A stretch of 64,000 bases of DNA from Dendrolimus kikuchii (GCA_019925095.2 CM034413.1:873001-937000); one strand, 5' to 3'; counted from the first letter of the stretch, positions 11,390-22,954 are shown. A program made the numbers and translations. The notes: generated from the sequence alone by a model not told the origin.

Positions 11390-11700
11390 AAATGAAACTT
11401 CTATATAGACGGGGGGTCTTAGGATTTTTCTGTCACGAAAAAGCGTTACGGCCGCGTGAAGGAGCGTCATAAATTTAGACTAGACGTGGTGAGAGGCGGC
11501 ATAATTTTAGAATAGACTATGGTTGCGTTTCTTGGTTCCAAATCGAATTCAGTTTTCTTGTTTGACAAAATATAATATGTTTAAATAAAAAATGCATTCA
11601 TTAAAATGTACCTAACCTAACCAAATCATAATTTGCAGTAAACCTGCGAAAAATCGAAATGTATGCTGGGACACAATAGTATTTTTATGTATGAAGTCTT
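11390..11700 (+). repeat. Repeat K, copy 1, uninterrupted
   Basis: TCTGTCACGAAAAAGCGTTA, GTACCTAACCTAACC, ATAATTTGCAG and CTGCGAAAAATCGAAATG recur at 46.37-47.23 kb, where family A elements split it. Confidence 0.7.
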
Positions 11701-11739
11701 CTCTAAAACTAACTATTTTTTTGTAAACAATGTTACGAA

Positions 11740-12058
11740 CTTTTTTTATTTTTTTTATTGCAGGAGTTCAGCAGACAGGCAGACGGCCCACTTGATGAAA
11801 AACGGTTACCATCGTCTATGGACATTTGCAACACCAAAGTGCTACAAATGCGCTGCTGCTAACTTAAGGGAGACTGGAACCTGGTCACTAATGCCGGAAC
11901 ACAAATCAAGGTTGTTATGGCGACATACTCTAGACCAGGGGTCGTAGCCATCCAGTCGGGCAAATGCCCTACCGCCTGGCTGTGGGTTGTTTTGTCGCCT
12001 CTTACGACAGGCCGCCCGGCCGCAGGAAATTGTATTCTTTCTCCGTTCCTGCACGGAT
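11740..12058 (-). mobile_element. Family B, complete copy
   Basis: Poly(T)-ATTGCAGGAG start to CTGCACGGATA end. GAACT flanks the poly(T) side and directly follows the other end, a possible 5-bp TSD. Confidence 0.8.
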
Positions 12059-12187
12059 AGAACTTCAATATTATCCGCTTTAATACTATTTATGAAGTAT
12101 ATTGGAAGAAATGCGATATTCCGATACACTTTTCACGTTTTTGGGCCAACACAGTATATCGGCAAACGCCTACCAAGACGATGAATG

Positions 12188-12590
12188 CATACATACATAC
12201 ATACATAATTTCACGCCAGTTCCCTTGCGGGGTAGGCACGAACAACAGAGCGCCATTTAGGCTTATTCTTACACACCTCACTTGCTTCTTTGACATTCAT
12301 AACTCTTGTCATGCACGCTCGTCTGTTCTTAAGGCTCCTGACATCACCTTCTGCTAGTACACGATCAATTTGATCATGGAAGGTGTGTCGTGGCCTTCCA
12401 CGACTTTTGCATTGTATATCTGTTTAGTCATTCTTTCATCATGCATTCTTTCCACATGCCCGAACCACCGGAGCATTCCTTTCCTTACCTTCACCCCGAC
12501 ACTCTCTTTCAGACCAACTCTCTTTTTTACTTCGGTATTACGAATGCGGTCCGCGAGCGTCACTCCGCAGATTTTGCGCAGTGCTCGCAT
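12188..12590 (-). mobile_element. Family A copy 5
   Basis: Tail (CATA)n at left. The minus frame contains MRALRKICGVTLADR and MLRWFGHVERMHDERM. ATGAATG at 12,181-12,187 and about 12,589-12,595 is a likely 7-bp TSD. Confidence 0.8.
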
Positions 12591-12599
12591 GAATGTATA

Positions 12600-13015
12600 A
12601 ACATTCATTAAAAAAAAAAATATGTGCAATTCACACAGGGCAGAAGTCAAACTTCAGATAAATAGCCTACGAGAGAATGAGATAAATATAGAGTATCACA
12701 AGTATAAGGCTTATTATTTTTATAATATTTTTACCAAGCTCAAAAATTATTTTATATTTTAATGCGAAATATAACATTTCATATATTACATATTTAATTT
12801 AATATTTTTATAACACATATTATTCAAATGCCATGTTTTCACTTTGAACAAACGGCACGAGAGGCTTATGATAACTAAAATAGGATACAAATTCTCTAGT
12901 TTCAATTTAATTTAGCAACTTTTTGTTTTTATTCCCTGAAGCAGACAAAGAGGCAGTTGGTGGTTCCCGTTTGTCTGCCTACCTTTCTTTTTTTCTTCTT
13001 CTTTCTTTCTTTTTA
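12600..13015. other. No gene seen
   Basis: Very AT-rich; a pyrimidine run lies just before the next B copy. Confidence 0.4.
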
Positions 13016-13335
13016 TCCGTGCAGTAACGGAGAAAGAATACAATTTCCTGCGGCCGGGCGGCCTGTCGTAAGAGGCGACAAAACAACCCACAGCCAGGTG
13101 GTAGGGCATTTGCCCGACTGGATGGCTACCACCACCCCTGTTCTAGAGTATGCCGCCATAACAACCTTGCGTTGTGTTCCGGCATTAGTGACCAGGTTCC
13201 AGTCTCCCTTAAGAGAGCAGCAGCGTATTTGTATCACTTTTGGTGCTACAAATGTCTATAGGCGATGGTAACCGCATTTCATCAAGTGGGCCGTCTGCCT
13301 GTCAGCTGAACTCCTGCAATAAAAATAAAAAAAAA
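13016..13335 (+). mobile_element. Family B, complete copy
   Basis: TCCGTGCAGTAACGG start; CTCCTGCAATAAAAATAAAA end. Confidence 0.8.
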
Positions 13336-13510
13336 TACCTGATGGAAAGCGGTTACCGTCGCGGTTATAGACGTTTGCAACACCGGGGGTGTCGCTGACG
13401 CGTTGCCGAGCTCTAAGAAATTTCATAATGCTCTTAAAAACCCCATGTCAAAGCGCAAAGGAGAAACCGCGGCGGAAAGTTCCCTCCAGATCATTGTTGT
13501 ACGCGGTGTA
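13336..13510 (-). repeat. B-related fragment with alternative body
   Basis: CCTGATGGAAAGCGGTTACC then GACGCGTTGCCGAGCTC and AATGCTCTTAAAAA. It matches 5.36-5.53 kb and seems to be a sister family sharing B's poly(A)-side end. Confidence 0.5.
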
Positions 13511-13988
13511 ACCATTGGTGTAAACTTCAAAATATTTCCAACTCAATACGAGCATAGTTTTTAAATGATTAAATATCTCTTTTTAGTGTCGCTTTTTTTC
13601 GTTTCATTGAGTTTCAAATCACAGCGATTCTAAAGAAGTTTTACTTCAAAAAGCTTGTAACCATGTCAGTTGCTAGGTTTTAAAAGTCCACAACTGAGTG
13701 ATGTTTACTATCTTTGTGTATTAATTTTTGTGGTTCACGTATATATAATATTATACATACACTAATCATTACATGCCTGTTATAAAAGACAATACAAGCA
13801 ACAGCGGCGATACTAATGTGCCTTGGGCCACACCCGAAAGCCTTGAGGTGCGCCAGTTAGGCCCTGTTAAGTGGAGTAAGCAACCCGAGAACGGGGCCCA
13901 GCCGACCCTAAACTATTATTCTTTTGATCTACATACCCTTTATTATATTTTTCGCGCTGATTTATTTATAACCTTATTTCGGAACTTT
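13511..13988. other. No gene seen
   Basis: A short frame near 13,773-13,960 is GC-richer but unrecognised. Confidence 0.35.
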
Positions 13989-14306
13989 ATATCCATCATC
14001 ATCAGGCGTTAAATCCCGGTTGCGTTCGGAGCGTTCACTCCGACGCCCAGGGCTCGCTTTCCTACTTTTTCTAATCCACTTCGCGCGGTCTTCAGCATCG
14101 CCAGTTTTGAGACCATTGCTACGCATGTCCTTCACGACGTTAAGCCAGCATTTCTTGGACCTTACCCTTCGACCGGGACCTGGCGGAGACGGTATGGCTA
14201 GACATTTGTTCCCCAAATGAATAGCCGGTCTCCTTAAAACGTGGCCGCAGCAGCGTAAGCGACATTCGAAACGCTCGGACTCGGACACACAGAACTTTAT
14301 ATCCAT
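13989..14306 (-). pseudogene. RTE-type RT C-terminus with (GAT)n tail
   Basis: Minus-strand frame: RLRCCGHVLRRPAIHLGNKC, GPGRRVRSKKCWLNVVKDM, GLKTGDAEDRAKW. It ends in a short (ATC)n run, the tandem tail on the plus strand. This is the RWYGHV...GRPKKxWxD-type end of RTE-like LINEs. A second copy is at 17.0 kb. Confidence 0.7.
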
Positions 14307-14379
14307 AGTCCCTATTTACTAACATAATAAAAATTCACAAATTATTCATTCCACGCAAAATCATAATAACAGGCAAAAA

Positions 14380-14545
14380 CGTCCATCTGCTGAGTTTGGG
14401 CCCCCTACTTATAGGCGAAACGGGCGGTACACCCGGAATGCTTGCCAAGGCGGAATGGCAGGTTTGATATATCGTTTATCTCGATGTGCAGATATCATCA
14501 TGATGTTTGCTTCACCGTCTGTATATTGTAATAGGAATGCGGACA
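14380..14545 (-). repeat. Family L fragment
   Basis: GCTTGCCAAGGCGGAATGGC, ATCTCGATGTGCAG and ATCATGATGTTTGCTTC are a diverged reverse copy of the L tail at 1-200. Confidence 0.45.
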
Positions 14546-14827
14546 CGTGTTACAATAAATTCTAATATTTACACACATAAAAGAATAGGCGTTAATTTTT
14601 TTTTAATTTCAAACTAAAAAACAAACAATAAATATTTAACCGGCTTCTTTTTACCACATCTTGAAATCGGTGCCAAGTAAAGCAGCAGTTACAGTTAACA
14701 GTAAATAATGACTTTATAAACTAATACAATTAAAGAAAACTTAGTTATATTGTATTCTACCCTATTCTAGGGACAATTCCCTCAGGACTATAAATATAAT
14801 ACTTTATCACCGTCTTCTATAGGTAAG

Positions 14828-14935
14828 GTGCCCAGAAGGCTGGCTACGTTTTCTCGCTGGATCTCCATACTGATCCGTTGTCCGAGATAGGCACCAGTCC
14901 TCTGATCACACGAAGAGTCTATGAGTCGTTTTGAT
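14828..14935 (-). pseudogene. Retroelement coding remnant (C-terminal)
   Basis: Minus-strand reading gives SKRLIDSSCDQRTGAYLGQR followed by ISMEIQRENVASLLGTLP, with LYKELSKRL just upstream in the tandem array. From memory this resembles the conserved QRxSxAIQRGNAASxxGT end of an invertebrate reverse-transcriptase family. I cannot name the clade. Confidence 0.5.
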
Positions 14936-15370
14936 AACTCTTTGTAGAGGTTCATAGCCTCAGAAGCCCACAGCCCAATCGTCTAACAGCAAACGGTGAG
15001 TCCTTCCGATAGCTCTTTGTAGAGGCTCATAGCCTCAGGATCCCACAGCCCAAGCGTCTAACAGCAAAGGCTGATTCGTTTAGATAGCTCTTTGTAGAGG
15101 CTCATGGCCTCAGGATCCCACAGTCCAAGCGTCTAACAGCAAACGGTGAGTCGTTTCGATAGCTCTTTGTAGAGGCTCATGGTCTCAATATCCCACAGCC
15201 CAAGCGTCTAACAGCAAACGGTGAGTCGTTTCGATAGCTCTTTGTAGAGGCTCACGGCCTCAGGATCCCACTGCCCAAGCGTCTAAAAGCAAACGGTGAG
15301 TCGTTTCGATAGCTCTTTGTAGAGGCTCACGGCCTCAGGATCCCACAGCCCAAGCGTCTAACAGAAAACA
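14921..15370 (-). repeat. 75-bp tandem array, 6 units
   Basis: The repeated phrase GATAGCTCTTTGTAGAGGCT recurs every 75 bp exactly (unit phase marks at 14,996, 15,071, 15,146, 15,221, 15,296). On the minus strand each unit reads LGLWDPEAMSLYKELSKRL and then a stop (TAG), so the array is non-coding now. It continues directly into the coding remnant at 14,828-14,935. Confidence 0.9.
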
Positions 15371-16080
15371 GCACAATTTTAGTTTATGATTTCATGTGTT
15401 AAATAAATGCTATCCTCATAGCAAGTTCATATGACAGCTGATTTATAAACTGTTTTATTAATACTACGTAATATTCTGCCTTTAATTACAAAACCGCAAT
15501 TAGTTTAATTAATATTTGGCATCTTGATTGAACAAGTTTTCTTGGTGGATCTTTATGACTAGCGTAGAGCTCCAAGAATATTATTAATTAAGGTAATAAG
15601 ACCAGCTTTATTGATGTTTATCAACAACTATTTGTATAAACTTATTTTTCACCGACTTCGAAAAGGAGGTCTTGTTTTTTTTTTATGTTCGTTACTCGAT
15701 TTCTCCGTCAATTGTGGACCGATTTTCAAATTTTTTCTTTCAATTGAAAGAGTATACTCCCGAATTGTTCCCCAAGTAACATGTAATTTAAAATAAATCG
15801 ACTTCTAATTAAAAATCAAAAAATAGTTATAATATACAAATTATATATTGTTTTTGCTTTTTAGGTAGTTATGCATCTTGCCCCGGGCCGCGTTATCATT
15901 ACGAGAACTTGAATGCTGACACTGGCCATTCCCGGTCAAACGGATGCTTTTGTCTGGAGCCCACACAGGTGGCCGGGGATGGGATGATGTCACCGCGGGA
16001 GGATGCATGGCGCAGGCAGTTAGCAGTGTGCATCAGACCTGCCTAGACTCATAATTGCTAAGTTATGTTGTTAAGTTTAG
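15371..16080. other. No gene seen
   Basis: AT-rich, with ACCGACTTCGAAAAGGAGG near 15,650 (a phrase seen in many insect repeats). No supportable gene. Confidence 0.4.
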
Positions 16081-16385
16081 TCCGTGCAGGAACGGAGAAA
16101 GAATACAAGTTCCTGCGGCCTGGCGGCCTGTCGTAAGGGGCGACTAAACAACCCACAGCCAGGTGGTAGGGTATTTGCTCGACTGGATGGCGACCACCCC
16201 TGGTCTAGAATATGCCGCCATAACAACCTTGTGTTGTGTTCCGGCATTAGTGACCAGGTTCCAGTATCCTTTAAGAGAGCAGCAGCGCGTTTGTAGCAAC
16301 TTTCGTGTTGCAAATGTCCATAGGCGATGGTAACCGCCTTCCATCAAGTGAGCCGTCTGCCTGTCTGCTGAACTCCTGCAAAAAA
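16081..16385 (+). mobile_element. Family B, complete copy
   Basis: TCCGTGCAGGAACGG start to CTCCTGCAAAAAAA end. Confidence 0.8.
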
Positions 16386-16689
16386 ATCGTTAGTTATAAA
16401 TCGTGTTTCAAATAATTAAAATTTAATAATAAATTTCTTAATTAAATTAATCATTTTATTAATATCGCTCCCCCGATCTTGACTAGGTTGAAATCGGTTT
16501 TGTTTTTGTTATTTTTTTTAGACATGTAATCACAGCTCATAACGTCCCACTGCTGGGCTTAGGTCAGCCTGTATTTATTTCAGGGGGAATTGACAGCAGG
16601 TATATAACGTCACCAGCAATAATGAAGCTGATTTTAAACGGTCTACCAAATTAAATCATTTTGTTGTAAGGCACACAACGGCTTATGAA

Positions 16690-16811
16690 ATTTTTTTTAT
16701 TGCAGGAGTTCAGCAGACAGGCACATAGCCCACTTGATGGAAAGCGGTTACCATCGCCTATGGACATTTGCAACACCAAAGGTGCTACAAAGGCGCTGCT
16801 GCTCTCTTAAG
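16690..16811 (-). mobile_element. Family B, truncated copy
   Basis: Poly(T)-ATTGCAGGAG to GCTGCTCTCTTAAGAG, then unrelated sequence. Confidence 0.75.
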
Positions 16812-17014
16812 AGATTGATATCAGTTTATATTTAGGTATATTGATCACTTTGGTTGATACATAAATTGAAATAAAAATGAACCGTCTAATATAGGCTTTA
16901 CGTGTTTGTTCAATGTTACACAGGGCACGTGTTATCGAAAAAAAAAATATCTTTCAAAGTAGCAAAAAGTAGTAAATAATAAACTTATTGTAATAAATCC
17001 GATGATGCTGAATG

Positions 17015-17277
17015 GTATTATCTCCTAGACCGGCTAATTATGTGGGGAACAAATGCCTAGCCATGCCGCCTCCGCCAGGTCCCGGTCGAAGGGGAAGGCC
17101 CAAGAAATGTTGGCTTGACGTTGTGAAGGATGACATGCGTACCAATGGTCTCAAAACGGGGGATGCTGAAGACCGCGCGAAGTGGAGTAGAAAAAGTAGG
17201 AAAGCGGACCCTGGGCGTCGGAGTGAATGCTCCGAACGCAACCGGGAATTAACGCTCGGATGATGATGATGATGATT
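17015..17277 (+). pseudogene. RTE-type RT C-terminus with (GAT)n tail, copy 2
   Basis: NYVGNKCLAMPPPPGPGRRG, RPKKCWLDVVKDDM and GLKTGDAEDRAKWSRKSRK, then (GAT)n at about 17,260-17,275. Same family as 13,989-14,306 but better preserved. 5'-truncated. Confidence 0.75.
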
Positions 17278-17436
17278 GCCGTTATGGCGAACTGATCAAA
17301 AAACAGTACACGTCTTTATGCTCCGGAGCAAACAATGGTTCCTAGCCGTGACCTCCTTCTATGAGCAAGTAATGGCCCAGAAAGAGGAGACAGAACGTGA
17401 GAGGGAGGAGAGCGCGTACGCGGACCCCATTCGCAT

Positions 17437-17626
17437 TTGACCGACTGGATGGCTACCACCCCTGGTCTAACAACCTTGAGTTGTGTTCCGGCATTAGGGA
17501 CCAGGTTCCAGTCTCCCTTAAGAGAGCAGCGCATTTGTAGCAACTTTGGTGTTGCAAATGTCCATAGGCGATGGTAACCGCTTTCCATCAAGTGGGCCGT
17601 CTGACTGTCTGCTGATCTCCTGCAAT
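17437..17626 (+). mobile_element. Family B, 5'-truncated copy
   Basis: Starts at GACCGACTGGATGGC and has small internal deletions; ends GATCTCCTGCAAT. Confidence 0.75.
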
Positions 17627-17883
17627 TTAAAACTCTTTCCGTAACCCATCGCTGGGTGCCACGCGGACTGGCGGAGGATCCCGTGGGCTTCCCCCCTGTT
17701 GGTGAAGAGGGTATTGTAACGGCCAGCGGTTTCCAAGCTGACCGGGATCTTCAATAAGAGACTGGGTTCAGGAAATATATAGTTTATATTATCAACGAAG
17801 AAACATTTTTTACAATCATGCGTTAAGCACGATACAATTCTGTTGTAGATTGCTCTGGGAGGCGTTCTACGAATTTATTTTAA

Positions 17884-18008
17884 TCTTATATACTAATATA
17901 TAAAGCTGAACAGTTTGTTTGATTGAACGCGCTAATCTCAGGAACTGCTGGTCTGGTTTGAAAAATTCTATCAGTATTCCACGCGGACGGCGTCGCGGGC
18001 ACAGCTAG
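17884..18008 (+). mobile_element. Family F Helitron-like element 1, internally deleted
   Basis: Begins TCTTATATACTAATAT, continues AACGCGCTAATCTCAGGAAC, and ends with a GC-rich hairpin region then GCACAGCTAG followed by T. A TC start and a hairpin-plus-CTAG end without TSD are the Helitron signature. No Rep/helicase frame. Confidence 0.65.
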
Positions 18009-18041
18009 TTAATTATATATACGAGTACAATTCTTACTTCC

Positions 18042-18271
18042 TACTTCCCACTAATATTGTAGACGCGAAAGTTTGTAAGAATGTATGGATGTATGTTTGT
18101 TACTCTTTCACGCAAAAACCACCGAATGGATTTTGATGAAACTTTACAAAATAATATAGCTTACACATCAGAATGACACATAGGCTATAATTTATAAAGA
18201 TATAGTGTGAATTATCCAAAATATAACGATTTTCTATCACAACGCGGGTGAACCCGCGGGCGCAGCTAGTC
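18042..18271 (+). mobile_element. Family F, second Helitron-like group
   Basis: Contains CTCTTTCACGCAAAAACCAC and ends with hairpin GCGGGTGAACCCGC, then GGGCGCAGCTAG followed by T. Start assigned only approximately. Confidence 0.55.
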
Positions 18272-18492
18272 TATGTATATAATATTATAAAATTTTAAAA
18301 ATTACGTATATGTATATTAACGCTATTAAAAAAACAACTGGAATTAACTATATAAACGATGGAAAACACGATGCAAATTTGTTTAGATTTCTGTTTGTCT
18401 GTTTACTCAAGATTCACGTAAAAACTACCGGGCCGATTTCAATGCGGATTGCTATTTATGTCTGTAACCAATAAACTCAAAAACTACTAACT

Positions 18493-18554
18493 AAATCTAT
18501 AACCCGATTTCAGCGTCACCTGCCGGGGTGACGCTGGAATCGGGTTATAGATTT
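18493..18554. repeat. 28-bp-arm near-perfect palindrome
   Basis: Arms 18,493-18,520 and 18,527-18,554 (AAATCTATAACCCGATTTCA... and its complement) differ at one position, with a 6-base loop. Confidence 0.85.
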
Positions 18555-18598
18555 TCATTTGTTCAGGGCAAGACAACGTCTGCCGGAACCGCTAGTAT

Positions 18599-18832
18599 CT
18601 TATACTAATATATAAAGCTGAAGAGTTTGTTTGATTGAACGCGCTAATCTCAGGAACTACTGGTCTGATTTAAAAAATTCTTTCAGTGTTAGATAGCCCA
18701 TTTATCAAGGAAGGCTATAGGCTATACAATATCACGCTAAGACCAATAGGCGCGGAGCAGCAATGGAAAATGTATCAAAATCGGGGGGGCTTTGTAAACA
18801 AATTCCACGCGGACGGCGTCGCGGGCACAGCT
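18599..18832 (+). mobile_element. Family F Helitron-like element 3
   Basis: TCTTATACTAATATATAAAG start, body GATAGCCCATTTATCAAGG and AGACCAATAGG, end GGGCACAGCTAG+T. The most complete short copy. Confidence 0.65.
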
Positions 18833-18889
18833 AGTATATTATATTTCTTAATATATATGACGACTAAAGATGTTAGTCGTTACAGCATC

Positions 18890-19006
18890 CTTCCTCGGGG
18901 GTGCCGTAAGTGAGGGTCAAAGTGAGGTCTCGGCGTAAAGCCTTCCCCCCAGGCCTGAGGATGGTGTTCCAAGAAAAGACAGTCCCCCTGCGTCATCAAA
19001 AAAAAA
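18890..19006 (+). repeat. LINE-like 3' tail with poly(A)
   Basis: GC-rich segment (CCTCGGGGGTGCCGTAAG, CCCCCAGGCCTGAGGATGG) closing in a run of A. Probably a 5'-truncated LINE 3'UTR; family not assigned. Confidence 0.4.
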
Positions 19007-19372
19007 AGATTGTGTAATATTTGCGCTGGCTAAAAATATATGCCTAAATAGAGATTATTTTATTTTATCCGCCTTAAATGTCTACGCACACCAGCTTAAG
19101 TCCGTTGAAACATATTTTTGTTAGATACTTTATAACCTGATATACCCTACAGGCGTTTTAGATTTACCTGAAGACAACAAACGACGTATTGATTGTTCGG
19201 TAGTCTTATTTTTTTTTGTTTAAATAAACATAACTTACAAATTATTAACTTCATTGCGGTCTTAGGGTCATCTCGATCAGTGCAATACCACGCTCTCACA
19301 GCATATCGGCGTGAAACGGTTTGCCTTGAGCTAATCGTGTTTCGTGCGGTGAGTGAGATTTGCTATCGCGCA

Positions 19373-19693
19373 CTTTTTTTTATTTTTTATTGCAGGAGTT
19401 CAGCAGACAGGCAGACGGCCCACTGGATGGAAAGCGGTTACCATCGCCTATGGACATTTGCAACACCAAAGGTGCTACAAATGCGCTGCTGCTCTCTTAA
19501 AGGAGACTGGAACCTGGTCACTAATGCCGGAACACAACACAAGGTTGTTATGGCGACATGCTTTAGACCAGGGGTGGTCGCCATCCAGTCGAGCAAATAC
19601 CCTACCACCTGGGTGTGGGTTGTTTAGTCGCCTCTTACGACAGGCCGCCAGGCCGCAGGAAATTGTATTCTTTCTCCGTTCCTGCACGGATAA
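19373..19693 (-). mobile_element. Family B, complete copy
   Basis: Poly(T)-ATTGCAGGAG to CTGCACGGATA. GCACT lies on both sides, a possible short TSD. A frame of about 140 codons runs through it from outside sequence and is not considered a gene. Confidence 0.8.
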
Positions 19694-19714
19694 AAGCACT
19701 TACTCCTACCCCCT

Positions 19715-20170
19715 TTTTTTGACGCCAGGGGAATGTCTTCGAACACCATCCTTGGGCCAAAAGGAGAGACTTTAAACCGAAGGATGTGTGGGAGTCCTGA
19801 ACGGCCGTATTCCCACCGTGACCTCCGAGTGAGGACAGGGGGAGGTCGGCTGTCAGAGTACCCATTAAACTAACCTGCGCCCCTATCCTGTGCGCTTTTA
19901 CGGGGTGCCACAGGAACTAGTTCATAGACACTACATCACCCCGATGCTTGGCTTCTTACTTAGGGTACCCTTCCTCTTTCCACCAGAGATTCCAACTATC
20001 TCAACATTCCTATCCCATCTCTTTATTCAACTCCCTTATTGTATTAACTCTATCCCATTCATCCTGTCTGACTTTTCTATTTCGCTTATCCTTGCTGTCC
20101 CATCCTAAAGGCTGACAATGCGTTAGCTTCGCTCCTCGTGTTGCTAACGTCTATAGGCGACGGTAACCAC
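19715..20170. repeat. Probable retroelement-derived region, unassigned
   Basis: GC-richer islands (GTGACCTCCGAGTGAGGACA) and GTCTATAGGCGACGGTAACC near its end resemble repeat tails in this window, but no family could be fixed. Confidence 0.3.
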
Positions 20171-21192
20171 TTTCCACCACGTAGGTCCGCAAAAACAATA
20201 AGAAAATGGTAACTTCCTGTTTTATTCAATACCTGACATATATTTAGTAGACGAAATGCTATGTTTTTTTTTATTAGGAAAATATTTTAATGAAACTCGA
20301 TATAGAGCTAATTTATATCCTGAATCAACAATGAGGATACTTTTTATCCCGATAAATGACGTCATTTTCATAGGATAGATGAATATAAAGATGGCGCTGC
20401 GATCGCGTTTTTGAAGCCGCCTTTGCTATTGAAGGGTGAGCCCCGGTAGGGTGGAGGATGCTCCTCCATCTCAAAGGTAGATCTTCCAGCGTGGCTAATG
20501 TTGCTCCTCGCAGGTCTAGGACCATCTGTTAAAGTTGATCCTTTGTATGTTTCGGGAAACGTTTATGACATCAATTATTGCACAGCGCCATCTATTGGCT
20601 TATAAGTGTTCCACTACACTATCACTAACAAATAGGTCGGCGTTATTTGGACGCGAACGAAGTTTTATTGGCAGCGTTAGTTGCATGTATAATGGGACCT
20701 ATGCTTATTTTCCGCCGTTCACGTTTACATATACAAAAGTTCGTCGTGTGAATAGCACTTTATTTTTCAAAGATGTCTAAAATTAGCAACATGAAGGCAA
20801 AAACATCAAACTTTTGTTATGTTCAGAGGAAATATCGAGTTTTAGCGTGTTACGTTAAAACACGGAAATGTTAAGTGTGAATATAATTTGAAAAAGGGGT
20901 TCTTTGGAAATGGGTTTTTATTTTTAGGGGCCCTAAGTCATTTTAGCAAAAACGGAATCTCCAAACTTATTATCTTATTTGGGAGGTTAAAAGCTATAAT
21001 TAATAATAACTAGAAATAAGCTATATTAAGAGAAACTATTAATAAGCCTCCACAGATAACAGTAAAAAGAAAAAAATGAAAATTAAACAAAGAAAGAAAG
21101 TGCTGACAGAGCGGTTTGTTTTAAAATTATAATTTTAAAATATAATTAAAAACACATCATAATTTTAAAATTTACATCAGAATTCGTCGTTT
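20171..21192. other. No gene seen
   Basis: AT-rich with short frames only. GCACAGCGCCATCTATTGG also occurs in altered form near 35.6-35.9 kb. Confidence 0.4.
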
Positions 21193-21690
21193 AATAAAAC
21201 TACGTTTTAACGGTTTTATGCGCGGTAATTTTATTCAATTTTGGTTTTTCCGACGTTTCGGCCACTTTTCAGTGGCCGTGATCACGGAAGACAAAGATGT
21301 CAAGTGTCAACGAGTATTGTTAATGTTTTATTTAGCTTACCGCCAACTTGTTAATTTTAATTTTATTTATGGTTATTATTTACTCTATGGGAGCCTAATC
21401 TAATTTACTACTGCTTCGCAACATGTTATGGCTTGAAGAGAAGAAGCGGCGCAAGAAACTCTTCAACAAACATGCCTAACTCTAATAATTTTATATAATA
21501 TTAAAATGGGTGGAAGGAAAAATAAAAGTAATTATCAGTCAAGTTGGTTTGTGTTCCGCTGTACGCAGAAAGAGCTCAGTGTCTTGAGGTCTGGTAGCTG
21601 GTTTTGTGCTGGGTTTGGGTCTTAATAGTTTTGATGATTGGATCCCAAACAGATGGTACTTGCCAACCATCTTCTCTATTGAAATTTGGG
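21193..21690. mobile_element. Family E copy 3
   Basis: Left TIR AAAACTACGTTTTAACGG, hairpin GGCCACTTTTCAGTGGCC, body AAGAAACTCTTCAACAAACA. It is then joined, as in E2, to a segment that reads on the minus strand DGWQVPSVWDPIIKTIK. There is no right TIR at the expected point. Confidence 0.7.
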
Positions 21691-21699
21691 TGTTTTTTG

Positions 21700-21960
21700 A
21701 CTTCGTCGTTGTCAGCCATTTGCAGTCCACTGCTGGACGTAGGCCTCCTCAAAACGGCGCCACTCATCCCTGTCCTACGATTTCCTCAGCCAGCGCCTAC
21801 CGGCGACCTTGCACAGGTCGTCGGTCCATCGGGCTGGAGGGCATCCAACACTACGTTTACTGAGACTCGGTCTCCACTCCAGGACTCGTTTGCTCCATCG
21901 GCCATCGGTCCTGCGGCAGACGTGACCGGCCCACACCAGACACTTTAATTTACTAATTTT
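21700..21960 (-). pseudogene. LINE RT C-terminal remnant
   Basis: Minus-strand reading: WAGHVCRRTDGRWSKRVLEW, then CPPARWTDDLCKVAGRRW and EEAYVQQWTANG, with one stop. This is a GHVxRRxDxRW...RPPxRWxDD end found in insect LINEs. Family not further assigned. Confidence 0.65.
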
Positions 21961-22509
21961 GCGAGCTATGTCGGTTACCTTGGTTCTCTTACAACTGACT
22001 TGCTAGTTCTAAAATCTATAAATGACATAACAGACGGTTTTTTGTTTCCATTTTTAATGGTACTGAACCCTGAAAAGTAAGAACTACCAAGGGATTGAGC
22101 CTTTGTCTCAATAAGTTGTGAAGGCCTCCGTAATTCCCGGTTGTTTTACGACCCAGGCCGAGAGTTACGACTTATGGAATGGACCGCTGTTTGTTTGCCC
22201 TGGAAAATTTAAATTAGACTTTTTCACTCTCTTTCTCTGGTTCAGAGGATAATATGGACAGCGGTGTGTTTCTAATTCCATCGGTTCGAAACCTGACAAA
22301 GGGCATGAGATGAATGGCAGGTTCTTATATCTTGCTAACTGATCATTTGCTTTATTAGTGGTGATATAAGGTATGGAGATTGTACGGACAAGGAATGTTA
22401 AGTTTTTATTTAAGGTAGGTGAAGGTAGTGAATGAATATTAAGATGTAGGAGCTGGCCACAGGCAGGGTTGGGTAGTATTTGAATTACTTGTAATTAAAA
22501 TACGTAATT

Positions 22510-22885
22510 AAATTCGTACTACCGAAGTAAGAAAGAGAGTTGGTCTGAAAGAGAGTGTCGGGGTGAAGGTAAGGAAAGGAATGCTCCGTTGGTTCGAGCA
22601 TGTGGAAAGAATGCATGATGAAAGAATGACTAAACAGATATACAATTCTAAAGTGGATGGATGCAGAAGTCGTGGAAGGCCACGACACACCTTCCATGAT
22701 CAAATTGATCATGTACTAGGTACTACCAGAAGGTGATATCAGGAGCCTTAAGAACAGACGAGCGTGCATGACAAGAGTTATGAATGTCAAAGAAACAAGT
22801 GAGGTGTGTAAGAATAAGCCTGAATGGCGCTCTGTTGTTCGTGCCTACCCCGCAAGGGAACTGGCGTGAAGTTATGTATGTATGT
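22510..22885 (+). mobile_element. Family A copy 6
   Basis: Covers the GLKESVGVKVRKGMLRWF region to the tail. Perfect 13-bp TSD AAAATACGTAATT at 22,497-22,509 and 22,886-22,898. Frame broken near 22,715. Confidence 0.9.
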
Positions 22886-22954
22886 AAAATACGTAATTGA
22901 AAGATAAATACATATTTTGTATTTGTATTTCAATTACTTCTTTAAAATGTAATT

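Noticed and set aside
11606..11621. CCTAACCTAACC as telomeric (TTAGG)n sequence
   Set aside because: Only about two units and part of repeat K in both of its copies.
19193..19775. Frames of 140-144 codons
   Set aside because: They run from AT-rich sequence into a family B copy and share no conservation outside it.
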